Source: Rhizobium sp. Q54
GTDB taxonomy: Bacteria > Pseudomonadota > Alphaproteobacteria > UBA828
Reading direction: 5' to 3'
Assembly (NCBI GenBank): GCA_945892755.1
Contig: CAMDDO010000032.1
Span: 1 to 34,508 of the forward strand
DNA: 34,508 bases
In this document: positions 22,992 to 31,699 of the stretch, in pieces
Layout of the letters: each line of letters opens with the position of its first letter
How positions within the stretch are numbered: position 1 is the first letter of the stretch
Made by a program: the position numbers and the translations under genes
The notes under the pieces: generated by a model
The model's input: only the letters and a program-made list of their open reading frames with translations
Database searches by the model: none
Told to the model about the DNA's origin: nothing

Positions 22992-23318
22992 ATGCCGTTC
23001 ATCAGACGTGACGCGAATGGAATAATCGTCGAGGCGCGCGAAGCCCCGACCGACGAGGTCATCGAGTTCCTCGAGCCCGATGATCCCGAGATCGGCCGCT
23101 TCAACGCGCGCGGCGGTGGCGCGGCCGCGGTCCGCGATCAGCTCTCGGTTTCCGATTCGGACATGGTACGCGTGATCGAGGACGTCATCGACGTCTTGCT
23201 GCGGAAGAAGGTGATCGAGACTACCGATCTACCGGACGCCGTTCACGCCAAACTAGCGCGCCGCCGCGAGCTGCGGACGACGATGGGAACGCTGAGCCGG
23301 CTCATCACCGATGATTGA
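22992..23318 (+). CDS. Small conserved protein at the end of the T1SS operon
   Basis: Predicted 108-residue soluble acidic protein beginning MPFIRRDANGIIVEA, with a helical C-terminal half (VRVIEDVIDVLLRKKVIETTDLPD). It resembles small proteins of unknown function that often follow HlyD genes in alphaproteobacteria and are sometimes misnamed tryptophan-synthase-beta-like (from memory). With the HlyD frame corrected it starts 24 bp after the HlyD stop; in the uncorrected frame the genes would overlap by 20 bp, which supports the frameshift reading. Function unknown. Confidence 0.7.
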   Translation: MPFIRRDANGIIVEAREAPTDEVIEFLEPDDPEIGRFNARGGGAAAVRDQLSVSDSDMVRVIEDVIDVLLRKKVIETTDLPDAVHAKLARRRELRTTMGTLSRLITDD

Positions 23319-23403
23319 CGCCGCCGGCTTTGCGCCGAAGCGAGCGCGTCGGAGCGCCATCGAAAATCCAACGCCGCTTGGGCGCGACGCCGTGACGCCC
23401 GAT

Positions 23404-24570
23404 CTACCAGGCGAGATCGAGAATTTCTTTCACCTGCGCGGGTGCGGTGATCGGTCTTGGGTTCGAGCGCACCATCATGTTCTGCATCGCGCCATTGGCG
23501 ATGAAGTCATAGTGCTCGCGCTTGACGCCGACATCCCGGAGCGTGCGCGGCATGCCGAGCGCCAAGATCAGATCGCCAATCGCTTCGGCCGCGTCGTCAT
23601 TCGGGCGCCCTAGCGCCGTCGCGATCTGTTGTTGTCGGGGGCCATTCACCGGCTTGTTGTAGGCCAACACGCTTGGCAGCAGCACGCAACTGGTATGGCC
23701 GTGCGGCACGTCGGCCACGGCACCCAATTGATGGCCGATGCCATGGCTCGCGCCCCATTCGATCCGGCCCAAACCGGTCGAGGCGAGCCAGGCGCCAAGC
23801 TGGCTATCGAGCCTCGCGTCGAGATCGTCCGGCCGCTCCTTGTTCCGCCGAAGCGAGCGGTCGAGCATGGCGAGCGCGTGCAGGCAGGTCGCGTCGGTAA
23901 ACGGTTGAGGCGCACGCGAACAGATCGTTTCGACCGCGTGGTCGACCGCGCGAATCCCGGTCGAAAGCCAAAGCCAGTCCGGCGTGTGCACGGTGAGGCG
24001 CGGATCGAGAATGGCGACCTGCGCACCAATCTCGCGCCCGGTATAGAGATCCTTCACTTTGCGCGCGAGATCGGTGCATCCGCCGAGATTGGAAAACTCG
24101 GCGGCGGACAACGTCGTCGGCACGACGATCTGGCGCAGCGGCGGGCGCCCGACCGCCGGCGCATGGCGCGTGCCATCGGGGCGGACCTGCACGCGGTATT
24201 CTCCGAGCGCCTCGACCGAGCGCACGTTTTCGGCAAGGCAGACAAGCGCGATTTTCACCGTATCGATCGGCGTGCCACCACCGATGGTCACGATTAAGTC
24301 CGGCTCCGCCCGGCGCACCGAATCGGCGCAGGCGATCACGCTCTCACGCGGCACGTGCTGGATGGTCTCGTCGAACAGGCCGGCGAAGCGTGCGCCCAGC
24401 GTGCGCCGGATGGTGTCGACCACGTCGGTCTTGCGACTGAGGGTCTTGCTCGAGACCAGAAACACTTTTTGGGCGCGATAGAGCTCAACCTGTTCGGCCA
24501 CGGCCTCGCCCGCCGGCCGGCCGAACACCACCCGATCCTGCGCCAGAAACTCATATTTGCCGTTCAGCAT
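23404..24570 (-). CDS. Iron-containing alcohol dehydrogenase family, maleylacetate-reductase-like
   Basis: Predicted 388-residue dehydrogenase. The nucleotide-binding motif is GGGTPIDTVK (98-107), and the characteristic GIRAVDHAVE (205-214) matches maleylacetate reductases rather than classic metal-binding Fe-ADHs, which have a D-A-L-x-H pattern there. SHGIGHQLGAVADVPHGHTS (275-294) keeps the conserved histidines. Maleylacetate reductase makes 3-oxoadipate in chloroaromatic and resorcinol pathways, but no ring-cleavage gene is present here, so the substrate is open. The ATG at 24570 is chosen over 24624, because the shorter form fits the family and leaves a 69-bp promoter gap to the divergent acyl-CoA synthetase gene. 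Confidence 0.82.
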   Translation of the reverse strand: MLNGKYEFLAQDRVVFGRPAGEAVAEQVELYRAQKVFLVSSKTLSRKTDVVDTIRRTLGARFAGLFDETIQHVPRESVIACADSVRRAEPDLIVTIGGGTPIDTVKIALVCLAENVRSVEALGEYRVQVRPDGTRHAPAVGRPPLRQIVVPTTLSAAEFSNLGGCTDLARKVKDLYTGREIGAQVAILDPRLTVHTPDWLWLSTGIRAVDHAVETICSRAPQPFTDATCLHALAMLDRSLRRNKERPDDLDARLDSQLGAWLASTGLGRIEWGASHGIGHQLGAVADVPHGHTSCVLLPSVLAYNKPVNGPRQQQIATALGRPNDDAAEAIGDLILALGMPRTLRDVGVKREHYDFIANGAMQNMMVRSNPRPITAPAQVKEILDLAW

Positions 24571-24639
24571 GGGGGCCTCGATTGTCGTTGGTTGCGCTGC
24601 GCCATGGATGGGGAATAAAACCAAGGCGTTCGCCCGTCA

Positions 24640-26151
24640 ATGAGGTTCGACGCCGTGGTCAATCTGAGCGCCTTCATCCGCTTCCATGCCGCGCGCGAGC
24701 CAGGCCGGCTTGCGCTGGTCTATCAGGACCGGCGCGTGACCTATGGCGATCTGGATGAGCGCATCGGGCGGCTGGCGGGCTGGCTCACCGCACGGGGCAT
24801 CAAGCCCGGCGATGTGGTTGCCGCGGTCATGAAAAACAGCGCGGCGTTCATCGACTATATGTTCGCCGCCAGCCATATCGGCGCGGTGTTTCTGCCGATC
24901 AATTATCGCCTTGCGCGCGAGGAGGTGCGCTACATCCTCGGCAATGCCGAAGCGAAGTTGTTGCTGGCTGACGAAGAATTCCGTCCCGTCGTCGATGGCC
25001 TTTGCGAGAGCGCCTATTTGGGTACGGAGGCGCAGCAGGAATCGCGCGTGCTGGCGGGGTATGACGCGCCGATTCCGCCGATCAGGGTCTGCGCGCCAGG
25101 TGATCTATTTCGCTTGATGTACACCTCGGGCACGACCGACCGGCCCAAGGGCGTCATGCTTTCCTATGATAATTTCTATTGGAAGTGCATGGACCATGTC
25201 GTGGCGCTCGGACTCACGGCGCAAGATCGGTTGTTGGTGGTGGGCCCGCTCTATCATGTCGGCGCGTGCGATCTGCCGGGCCTCGCCGTGCTATGGCTTG
25301 GCGGCATGCTTTATATCCATCGCGATTTCGATGCGGCGCGCGCGCTCGCCTCGATCGAGGCCGAACGGCTGACTTGCGCCTGGCTCGCGCCGGTCATGAC
25401 CGGACAAATTCTTTCGCTCGACGGCCGCGAGCGGTTTGATCTCTCGAGCTTCAAATGGACCATCGGCGGGGGTGAGAAAACACCGGAGGCCCGCATCCGC
25501 GCCTTCTCCACGCTGTTCAGAGGCGCGCGCTACATCGATGGCTATGGCCTGACCGAATCGTGCAGCGGCGATACGCTGATGGTTGCCGGCAAGGAGATCG
25601 AGAAGATCGGCTCGACCGGCCGCGCGCTCGCCCATGTCGAAGTCGAAATCAGGGACGAAACAGGCACGCGCCTGCCACCGGGCCAAGAGGGTGAAATCTG
25701 TTTGCGCGGCCCCAAGATCACCAAAGGCTATTGGAAAGACCCGGAGAAAACCAAAGCGAGTTTCTTCGGCGATTGGTTCCGCAGCGGCGATGTCGGCTAT
25801 TTGGATGATGATGGCTTTCTGTTCCTGACAGACCGCAAGAAGGACATGATCATTTCGGGCGGCGAGAACATCGCCTCGTCGGAAGTCGAGCGCGTGATCT
25901 ACCAGATGCCCGAGGTGCAGGATGTCGCGGTGATCGGCGTGCCCGACGCGCGTTGGGGCGAGCGCCCCGTGGCTGTCGTGGTGCCGAAGTCGGGCGTGAC
26001 ACTCGATTACGCGACGCTGGAGCGCCACTGCCGGGCCAATCTGGCCGGGTTCAAGGTGCCGTCGGCCTTGCACATACGGGAGTCGCTGCCGCGCAATCCC
26101 TCTGGCAAGATCCTCAAGCGCGTGCTGCGCGCGGAGTTCACCGGCAAATAG
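24640..26151 (+). CDS. AMP-forming acyl-CoA synthetase/ligase
   Basis: Predicted 503-residue member of the adenylate-forming superfamily. The phosphate-binding loop is YTSGTTDRPKGVML, with GYGLTES, the hinge segment SGDVGYLDDDGFLFLTDRKKD, and the catalytic lysine in NPSGKILKRVLR near the C-terminus. It activates a carboxylic acid through an acyl-adenylate and transfers it to CoA. The acid is not identifiable from sequence; the family also includes cyclohexanecarboxylate-, benzoate- and fatty-acid-type ligases. It leads a five-gene chain with minimal spacing and is divergent from the maleylacetate-reductase-like gene, suggesting a shared control region. Confidence 0.88.
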   Translation: MRFDAVVNLSAFIRFHAAREPGRLALVYQDRRVTYGDLDERIGRLAGWLTARGIKPGDVVAAVMKNSAAFIDYMFAASHIGAVFLPINYRLAREEVRYILGNAEAKLLLADEEFRPVVDGLCESAYLGTEAQQESRVLAGYDAPIPPIRVCAPGDLFRLMYTSGTTDRPKGVMLSYDNFYWKCMDHVVALGLTAQDRLLVVGPLYHVGACDLPGLAVLWLGGMLYIHRDFDAARALASIEAERLTCAWLAPVMTGQILSLDGRERFDLSSFKWTIGGGEKTPEARIRAFSTLFRGARYIDGYGLTESCSGDTLMVAGKEIEKIGSTGRALAHVEVEIRDETGTRLPPGQEGEICLRGPKITKGYWKDPEKTKASFFGDWFRSGDVGYLDDDGFLFLTDRKKDMIISGGENIASSEVERVIYQMPEVQDVAVIGVPDARWGERPVAVVVPKSGVTLDYATLERHCRANLAGFKVPSALHIRESLPRNPSGKILKRVLRAEFTGK

Positions 26152-26160
26152 GAGGCCGCC

Positions 26161-27516
26161 ATGGGCCTGACCGCGACGATCGCCGAGTTTCTGTGCCAGC
26201 TTGATGCACGCACCATCCCACCCGAGGTGATGGAGAAGGCGCGCGCGTGCCTGCTGAACGGCTATGGCATCGCGCTTGGCTGCCACGCGACACCCTATGC
26301 ACCAATTGCGCGCCAGACGGCGCTTGCGATCGATGGCGTGCGTGCCGATGGCGCGACGTTGTTGGGCGATGGGCGGCGCTCGACGGTTTCGGGTGCGGCG
26401 CTCGCCAATGCCGCGCTGTTTCATGGCCGCGCGCAAGAGGACACGCTGGGCGCCGCGCACCTCGGCGCGATCGTGATTCCCTTGCTCACGGCCATGATCG
26501 AGGTTGACGGGTATCCGATCGATCGCCTGCTGCCGGCGCTGGTCGCGGGCTATGAGGCGGGTGGCCTGTTGGAAGGCGCCTATAATCGCCTGACCTCGCC
26601 GGCGGGTCTGCGCGCCTCGCCGCTCTACGGCACGATTGCGGCGGCAGCGGCGTCGGCGCGGCTGATGGCGCTGCCGCCCGAGCGGATGAACGCCGCGCTG
26701 GCGAATGCCGTGTCGTTCACCGGCGGCATACTGCAATCCTTCGCCGAGGGCACCGACGAATGGCGCTATCAGGTTGGCGTCACCGCGCGCACCGGCTTGA
26801 TCGCGGCCGAGCTTGCGCGCGCCGGCTCGGTTTCGACCGCGCAGTCGATCGAGGGTCGCGCCGGCTTCGTGCGCGCCTTCGTGCGCGAGACCTGCGACGT
26901 CGAGGCGCTCAAGGCACGCATCGGGCGCGAGTGGTCGACGATGCGAGTCGCCTTCAAGCCCTATCCCGTGTGCGCGTTCAATCAAACCCTGGTCGGCGCT
27001 GCCCTGGCCTTGAAAGAACGCATCGGCGCGGCGCCGATCAAGCGCGTCACGGTACGGATGAACCCGTTCGAGACCGGCTATGCCGGCATGGACGCGAAGG
27101 GGCCGTTCACCACGGTTTCGGGCACCTTGATGAGCATTCCCTTCTGCGCCGCCTCGCCATTGCTGCGCGGCTCGCCGACCATGACCTCGATGACCAGTTA
27201 TGACGACAAGGCGGTCAATGATTTGACCGCGCGCGTCGCGCTTGAAAGCGACGCCACGATCCCGACGCTCTCGTGCAAAGTCTCGGTCGAGCTCGAAAAC
27301 GGCACGACCGTCGAGGAACACGCGAAGAAAACCGCCGCCGATTACAGCTATGGCCGTGCCCAGGTTTCAGCCTTGATCCGCCGCATCGGGCGCGAGGAGG
27401 GCGTGACCATGGCCGCCTATGACCGCATCGAAGCGTTCGTCGACGGGCTGCCCAACGGCGCCATCGCCGATGCAGTCAGCCCATTCGCCCTGATCGCCCA
27501 CCGCGCCGCCGCGTGA
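26161..27516 (+). CDS. MmgE/PrpD family protein
   Basis: Predicted 451-residue protein of the family that includes 2-methylcitrate dehydratase, cis-aconitate decarboxylase and iminodisuccinate epimerase. Recognisable features are the helical N-terminus, AALANAALFHGRAQEDTLGAA (the usual D-D-T-H is E-D-T-L here) with His100 kept, and SFTGGILQSFAEGTDEWRYQVG. The altered active-site loop (HLG in place of HPG) suggests a substrate different from 2-methylcitrate. GGAGG lies 5 nt before the ATG and the upstream stop is 9 bp away. Reaction unknown. Confidence 0.85.
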   Translation: MGLTATIAEFLCQLDARTIPPEVMEKARACLLNGYGIALGCHATPYAPIARQTALAIDGVRADGATLLGDGRRSTVSGAALANAALFHGRAQEDTLGAAHLGAIVIPLLTAMIEVDGYPIDRLLPALVAGYEAGGLLEGAYNRLTSPAGLRASPLYGTIAAAAASARLMALPPERMNAALANAVSFTGGILQSFAEGTDEWRYQVGVTARTGLIAAELARAGSVSTAQSIEGRAGFVRAFVRETCDVEALKARIGREWSTMRVAFKPYPVCAFNQTLVGAALALKERIGAAPIKRVTVRMNPFETGYAGMDAKGPFTTVSGTLMSIPFCAASPLLRGSPTMTSMTSYDDKAVNDLTARVALESDATIPTLSCKVSVELENGTTVEEHAKKTAADYSYGRAQVSALIRRIGREEGVTMAAYDRIEAFVDGLPNGAIADAVSPFALIAHRAAA

Positions 27517-27519
27517 GGG

Positions 27520-28758
27520 ATGAATCTTCTCGGGTTCGCCGCTGCGGCAAGCGAGAAGGGTGATGCGGTTGGCGCCGAGCGCTTAGTGCGGGCCGTGCTT
27601 GCCGCGCAGCCTGACGATATTGCGGCGCATTTTCTGCTTGGCGTCATATCGCTCAAGGCCAGGCGTGATCATGAGGCCGAGGCGGCTTGTCGCGCCGCGC
27701 TTCGATTGGCGCCGGGCTTTGCCGCCGCGCAGACCAATCTAGGCACGGCGCTCAAGCGTCTCGATCGGCTCGACGAGGCGGTTGCGTGTTTTCGTCAGGC
27801 AACCGCCCTATTGCGCGGCACGAAGCCCCACGAAGGCGTGCTGATCGAACCGGGCCAAGCGGAGACCTTTCGCATTGCCGCGCCGATCAAGCTCCAGCAC
27901 GACATCGAGCAGTTCGACTATTTGATTGAGCGGGGCGCGCTGCCGCGATCTTTCTCCGCGACGATCGACGCTTATCGGGCGGTGCTCGGTGAGCTTGATG
28001 ATGGCAATGCCACGCTCTCTCAGAGGCTCAGCCCGGACCAGCTCGACCGCATCGGTGCGACCTATAATCGGCTGGTCTATCGGCCGCCCGATGAGCACGT
28101 TTCGCCTTGTCTCAATCCGAGGCTCGCTGCCGAGCGCATCGAGGCGGATTATTTTGACAGCTCGCCCCATGTCGTGGTGGTCGACGAGCTATTGAGCAAT
28201 GACGCGCTCGGCGCGCTGCGTCGGTTTGCTCTCGAAGCGTCGATCTGGTTCGACTGCAAACAGGCCGGCGGCTATCTCGGCGCCTATTTGCATGATGGTT
28301 TCGATGCGCCGGTGCTGATCCGCCTCGCGCACGAACTGCGCGCGCGGCTGCCTCGTCTGCTGGGAACTCACCCGCTCGCCCAGGCCTGGGCCTTCAAGTA
28401 CGCGCCTGGCGGCACCGGCACGCGCCCGCACGCGGATGAGGCCGCGCTCAACATCAATATCTGGATCACGCCCGATGAGGCGCGGCGCGCTGGTGAATCC
28501 GGCGGCCTCCGCCTTCATGACGCCACCGTGCCGGAGGGCTGGTCGTTTGATGACTATAACCGTGAGCCCGAAGCCATGCGGGCGCTGCTCTCCGCCAAGC
28601 GGGCCCGGCCGATCGATGTGGCCTATCGCTGCAATCGCGCGGTGATTTTCGATTCGTGCTTGATTCACGAAACCCTTCCGTATGACTTTGGCTCGACCTA
28701 TGCCGATCGCAGGGTCAATGTGACCCTGCTTTATGGCGCGCGACCGCATGGTGCATGA
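27520..28758 (+). CDS. TPR protein with C-terminal 2-oxoglutarate/Fe(II)-oxygenase-like domain
   Basis: Predicted 412-residue protein with two parts. Residues 1-100 contain about two or three tetratricopeptide repeats (for example HEAEAACRAALRLAPGFAAAQTNLGTAL). Residues about 215-408 resemble a 2OG-Fe(II) oxygenase: His304-x-Asp306 in TRPHADEA, distal His383 in CLIHETLP and Arg398 in DRRVNVTLLYG, spaced as in prolyl-hydroxylase-like enzymes. Expected chemistry is hydroxylation of a protein or small molecule with 2-oxoglutarate, O2 and Fe(II). TPR fusions often act on proteins or peptidyl substrates. It starts 3 bp after the MmgE/PrpD stop. The ligand assignment is by pattern only. Confidence 0.78.
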   Translation: MNLLGFAAAASEKGDAVGAERLVRAVLAAQPDDIAAHFLLGVISLKARRDHEAEAACRAALRLAPGFAAAQTNLGTALKRLDRLDEAVACFRQATALLRGTKPHEGVLIEPGQAETFRIAAPIKLQHDIEQFDYLIERGALPRSFSATIDAYRAVLGELDDGNATLSQRLSPDQLDRIGATYNRLVYRPPDEHVSPCLNPRLAAERIEADYFDSSPHVVVVDELLSNDALGALRRFALEASIWFDCKQAGGYLGAYLHDGFDAPVLIRLAHELRARLPRLLGTHPLAQAWAFKYAPGGTGTRPHADEAALNINIWITPDEARRAGESGGLRLHDATVPEGWSFDDYNREPEAMRALLSAKRARPIDVAYRCNRAVIFDSCLIHETLPYDFGSTYADRRVNVTLLYGARPHGA

Positions 28759-28765
28759 GGAGCGG

Positions 28766-30838
28766 ATGGCCTATCGCATCGCCGTCGATACGGGAGGCAC
28801 CTTTACCGACGTCGTGGTGGCCGACACTGAGGGCCAGCTCGCGCTCGGAAAGGCCTTGACCACGCCGGGGCGGAGCTTCGGCGGGCTCTCCGAGGCGCTG
28901 CGCGATGCCGCGCGCAATATGGGCATCGCCTATGAGGCGCTGGTGCAAGGCGCCGATGTGCTGATCTATGGCACGACGCGCGCGACCAACGCGATCGTCC
29001 AAGCCAAAGTCGCGAAAACCGGATTCCTGGTCACGGCCGGTTTCCCCGACATTCTGGTCTATCGCCAAGGCGGCAAGCTGAACGCGATGCAATTGGACAT
29101 CGACCTTCCGCCGCCCTATGTGCCGCGCCGGCTCACCTGTCAGGTCAGGGAGCGCATCGACGCCGAGGGCGGCATCGTGACGCCGCTCGATGAAGACGAT
29201 CTCAAGGTTCAGTTGGAGCGCTTGAAGAAAAAGAACGTCGAGGCGATTGCGGTCTGTCTTCTGTGGTCGATCGTCAATCCGGACCATGAATTGAAAGTGG
29301 GCGAATGGATCGAGCGCGTGCTGCCCGGGCTGCCCTACACACTCTCGCACCAATTGAACCCAATCATCCGCGAATACCCACGCGCGTCCTCCACCGCGAT
29401 CGACGCGTCGCTCAAGCCGCTGATGCAGGAGCATCTGAAGGGCCTGCGCGACGATCTCAAAGCGGCCGGCTTTGGCGGCGAGCTCTTGATCTCGACCTCT
29501 GGCGGCGGCGTCATGCATGTCGAGGATCTGATCTTGCGGCCGATTCACATGGTCAAGTCGGGCCCTGCCATGGCGCCGCTCGCGGGCATCTCCTACGCCG
29601 ATGCCGAGGGACTGGGCAAAGACGTCATCGTGGTCGACAGTGGCGGCACCACGTTTGATGTGAGCCTCGTGCGCGGCGGTCAGGTCAAATACACGCGCGA
29701 GACTTGGCTCGGGCCGATGTACACCGGCCACAATCTCGGCATGGCATCGGTCGACGTGCGGAGCGTCGGTGCCGGCGGCGGCTCGATCGCCTGGATCGAT
29801 TCGGGCGGGCTGCTTCGCGTCGGGCCCTTGAGCGCGGGCTCGGAGCCGGGCCCCGCCTGTTATGGGCGCGGCGGCGTGGCGCCGACCGTGACCGACGCGG
29901 CGGTCGTGCTCGGCCATGTCGACCCTGCGCACTTTCTCGGAGGGCGGATGCGGCTTGATGGCGACGCCGCGGTCAAGGCCGTTACGTGCATCGCCGAGCG
30001 CATCGGAAAATCGCTCGATGAAACCGCCGCCGCGATCGTCACGCTCTCAAGCGAAACCATGATCGCGGCGATTCAGGACATCACCGTGAATGACGGCGTC
30101 AATCCGCGCGAGAGCCTCTTGGTCGCGGGTGGCGGCGCGGCCGGGTTGAACATTCTTCCGATCGCCAGCGCGCTCGGTTGCGATCGCGTGCTCCTGCCGC
30201 GCACGGCGGGCGCGCTCTCGGCCTGCGGCGCGCAGTTTTCCGATATCGTCGCCGAGTTCAGCCAATCGCGTTACGCGCATACCGGCTTCTTCGATTTCGC
30301 CGCGGTCGACGCCGCGCTCGATAGCATCGAGCGCAAGATCGAGGGCTTCGAGCGCGAGCTTGAGGCGCGTGGCATCACGCGCTTCCGCCGCGACTACTTT
30401 GTCGAGGCGCGCTACCTCGCGCAGCAATGGGAGATGGAGATTCCGTCCCCGGTTCGTCGCTTCAAAACGCCCGCCGATGTCGAAACGCTGCGCGCGCATT
30501 TCAATGAGATTCACGAGCGGCTTTATGCGGTGAAGGATCCTGCCTCGCACCTCGAGTGCATGAACTGGAAAGGCCGTCTTACCGCCACGCTCGCAAAGCC
30601 CAGACTCAATCCCGAGCCGGCGGGCCTCGCACATGCGCCCAAGCCGGCGCGCCAGGCCCATGCCTATTTCTCGGGGCTGGGCCGAGTCGCGACGCCGATC
30701 TATGATGGCCCCGCGCTCGCGACGGCGGCGCGCATCGAGGGGCCGGCGATCATCGAGGAGCCGACCACGACGATCGTGATCTATCCCGGCATGCGGGCCG
30801 AAGTGACGCCGCTCCACAATTATCTGTTGGTGCCATGA
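28766..30838 (+). CDS. Hydantoinase A/oxoprolinase family protein, not next to a HyuB
   Basis: Predicted 690-residue HyuA-type protein. It shows IAVDTGGTFTDVVVADTEG near the N-terminus, VIVVDSGGTTFDVSLVRGG in the middle, and GAGGGSIAWIDSGG with GSEPGPACYGRGG. These nucleotide-binding motifs are intact. Unlike the 12827-14914 homologue it has no hyuB next to it; the partner may lie elsewhere, or this HyuA acts alone or with a different subunit. The ATG at 28766 has AGGAG 3 nt before it; an ATG at 28748 would overlap the preceding gene by 11 bp and is possible. Its end overlaps the sulfurtransferase gene by 4 bp. Confidence 0.85.
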   Translation: MAYRIAVDTGGTFTDVVVADTEGQLALGKALTTPGRSFGGLSEALRDAARNMGIAYEALVQGADVLIYGTTRATNAIVQAKVAKTGFLVTAGFPDILVYRQGGKLNAMQLDIDLPPPYVPRRLTCQVRERIDAEGGIVTPLDEDDLKVQLERLKKKNVEAIAVCLLWSIVNPDHELKVGEWIERVLPGLPYTLSHQLNPIIREYPRASSTAIDASLKPLMQEHLKGLRDDLKAAGFGGELLISTSGGGVMHVEDLILRPIHMVKSGPAMAPLAGISYADAEGLGKDVIVVDSGGTTFDVSLVRGGQVKYTRETWLGPMYTGHNLGMASVDVRSVGAGGGSIAWIDSGGLLRVGPLSAGSEPGPACYGRGGVAPTVTDAAVVLGHVDPAHFLGGRMRLDGDAAVKAVTCIAERIGKSLDETAAAIVTLSSETMIAAIQDITVNDGVNPRESLLVAGGGAAGLNILPIASALGCDRVLLPRTAGALSACGAQFSDIVAEFSQSRYAHTGFFDFAAVDAALDSIERKIEGFERELEARGITRFRRDYFVEARYLAQQWEMEIPSPVRRFKTPADVETLRAHFNEIHERLYAVKDPASHLECMNWKGRLTATLAKPRLNPEPAGLAHAPKPARQAHAYFSGLGRVATPIYDGPALATAARIEGPAIIEEPTTTIVIYPGMRAEVTPLHNYLLVP

Positions 30839-31689
30839 ACCATCCAGCCTTCGGTCCGGTCGTCAGCGGCGAATGGCTCGCGCGCGCGCTTGGCGCGGCC
30901 GATCTCCGCGTGCTTGATGGTTCGTGGTACATGCCGGCCGAGAAGCGCGACCCGGCGGCCGAACATCGCGCGGCCCATATTCCGGGCGCGGTTTTCTTCG
31001 ATATCGATGCGATCGCCGACAAGAGCACCGCCTTGCCGCACATGCTGCCGAGCGCCGCGACGTTCGCGGCGGCGGTCGGCGCGCTCGGCGTTTCGAACGA
31101 CGATCGCGTGATCGTCTATGATGGCGCCGGCCAGCTCGGCGCCGCGCGCGTGTGGTGGACCTTTCGCGTCTTCGGCCATGCGCGTGTCGCCGTGCTCGAC
31201 GGCGGCCTGCCGAAATGGCGCGCCGAAGGGCGGCCTGTCGAATCGGGAGGTGCCGCGCCGGAGCCCGGCCACTATGTCGCCAAGCCGGCGGACGCACGCC
31301 TGGTGCGGGGCTTCGAGCAGATGAAGGCCAATCTCGAACAGCAGGTCGAGCAAGTGCTCGATGTGCGCTCGGCAGGACGCTTCAACGCGGCCGAGCCCGA
31401 GCCGAGGCCGGGCCTGCGCGGCGGACATATTCCAGGCAGTCTCAATCTGCCGCTGCCCGCGCTGCTCGATCCGGCGGACAAAACCTTCCTGCCTGCGGCG
31501 CGGCTTCGCGTGGCACTCGACACCGTCGGGCTCGACCCGGCCCGCCCCGTGGTGACAAGTTGCGGCTCCGGGATCGCGGCCTGCGTCGCGGCGATCGCGG
31601 TTGAGCTGGCCGGCTTCGCGCCGGTCGCCGTCTATGATGGCTCGTGGACCGAGTGGGGCGGGCGTCCCGACACGCCGGTCGAACCCTGA
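30835..31689 (+). CDS. sseA: Thiosulfate/3-mercaptopyruvate sulfurtransferase
   Basis: Predicted 284-residue protein with two rhodanese domains. The N-terminal one is inactive (VIVYDGAGQLGAARVWW) and the C-terminal one carries the active-site loop SCGSGIAACV, with Cys243 forming the persulfide. CGSG-x-x-A is typical of 3-mercaptopyruvate sulfurtransferases rather than thiosulfate rhodaneses. It transfers sulfur to cyanide or thiol acceptors. It overlaps the HyuA-like stop as ATGA and closes the five-gene chain. Its place beside a cyclic-amide-type enzyme hints at a sulfur-containing substrate, but this is speculative. Confidence 0.87.
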   Translation: MNHPAFGPVVSGEWLARALGAADLRVLDGSWYMPAEKRDPAAEHRAAHIPGAVFFDIDAIADKSTALPHMLPSAATFAAAVGALGVSNDDRVIVYDGAGQLGAARVWWTFRVFGHARVAVLDGGLPKWRAEGRPVESGGAAPEPGHYVAKPADARLVRGFEQMKANLEQQVEQVLDVRSAGRFNAAEPEPRPGLRGGHIPGSLNLPLPALLDPADKTFLPAARLRVALDTVGLDPARPVVTSCGSGIAACVAAIAVELAGFAPVAVYDGSWTEWGGRPDTPVEP

Positions 31690-31699
31690 ACCGCGTGGC

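Noticed and set aside
21647-23011. HlyD protein ending at 23011 as encoded
   Set aside because: The last 45 residues are basic and unrelated to the family, and overlap the next gene; the frame-shifted reading ending at 22967 restores the family C-terminus.
25291-27321. Minus-strand frame of 676 codons opposite acyl-CoA synthetase and MmgE/PrpD genes
   Set aside because: It crosses the boundary between two real genes and shows no family signature; codon-bias artefact.
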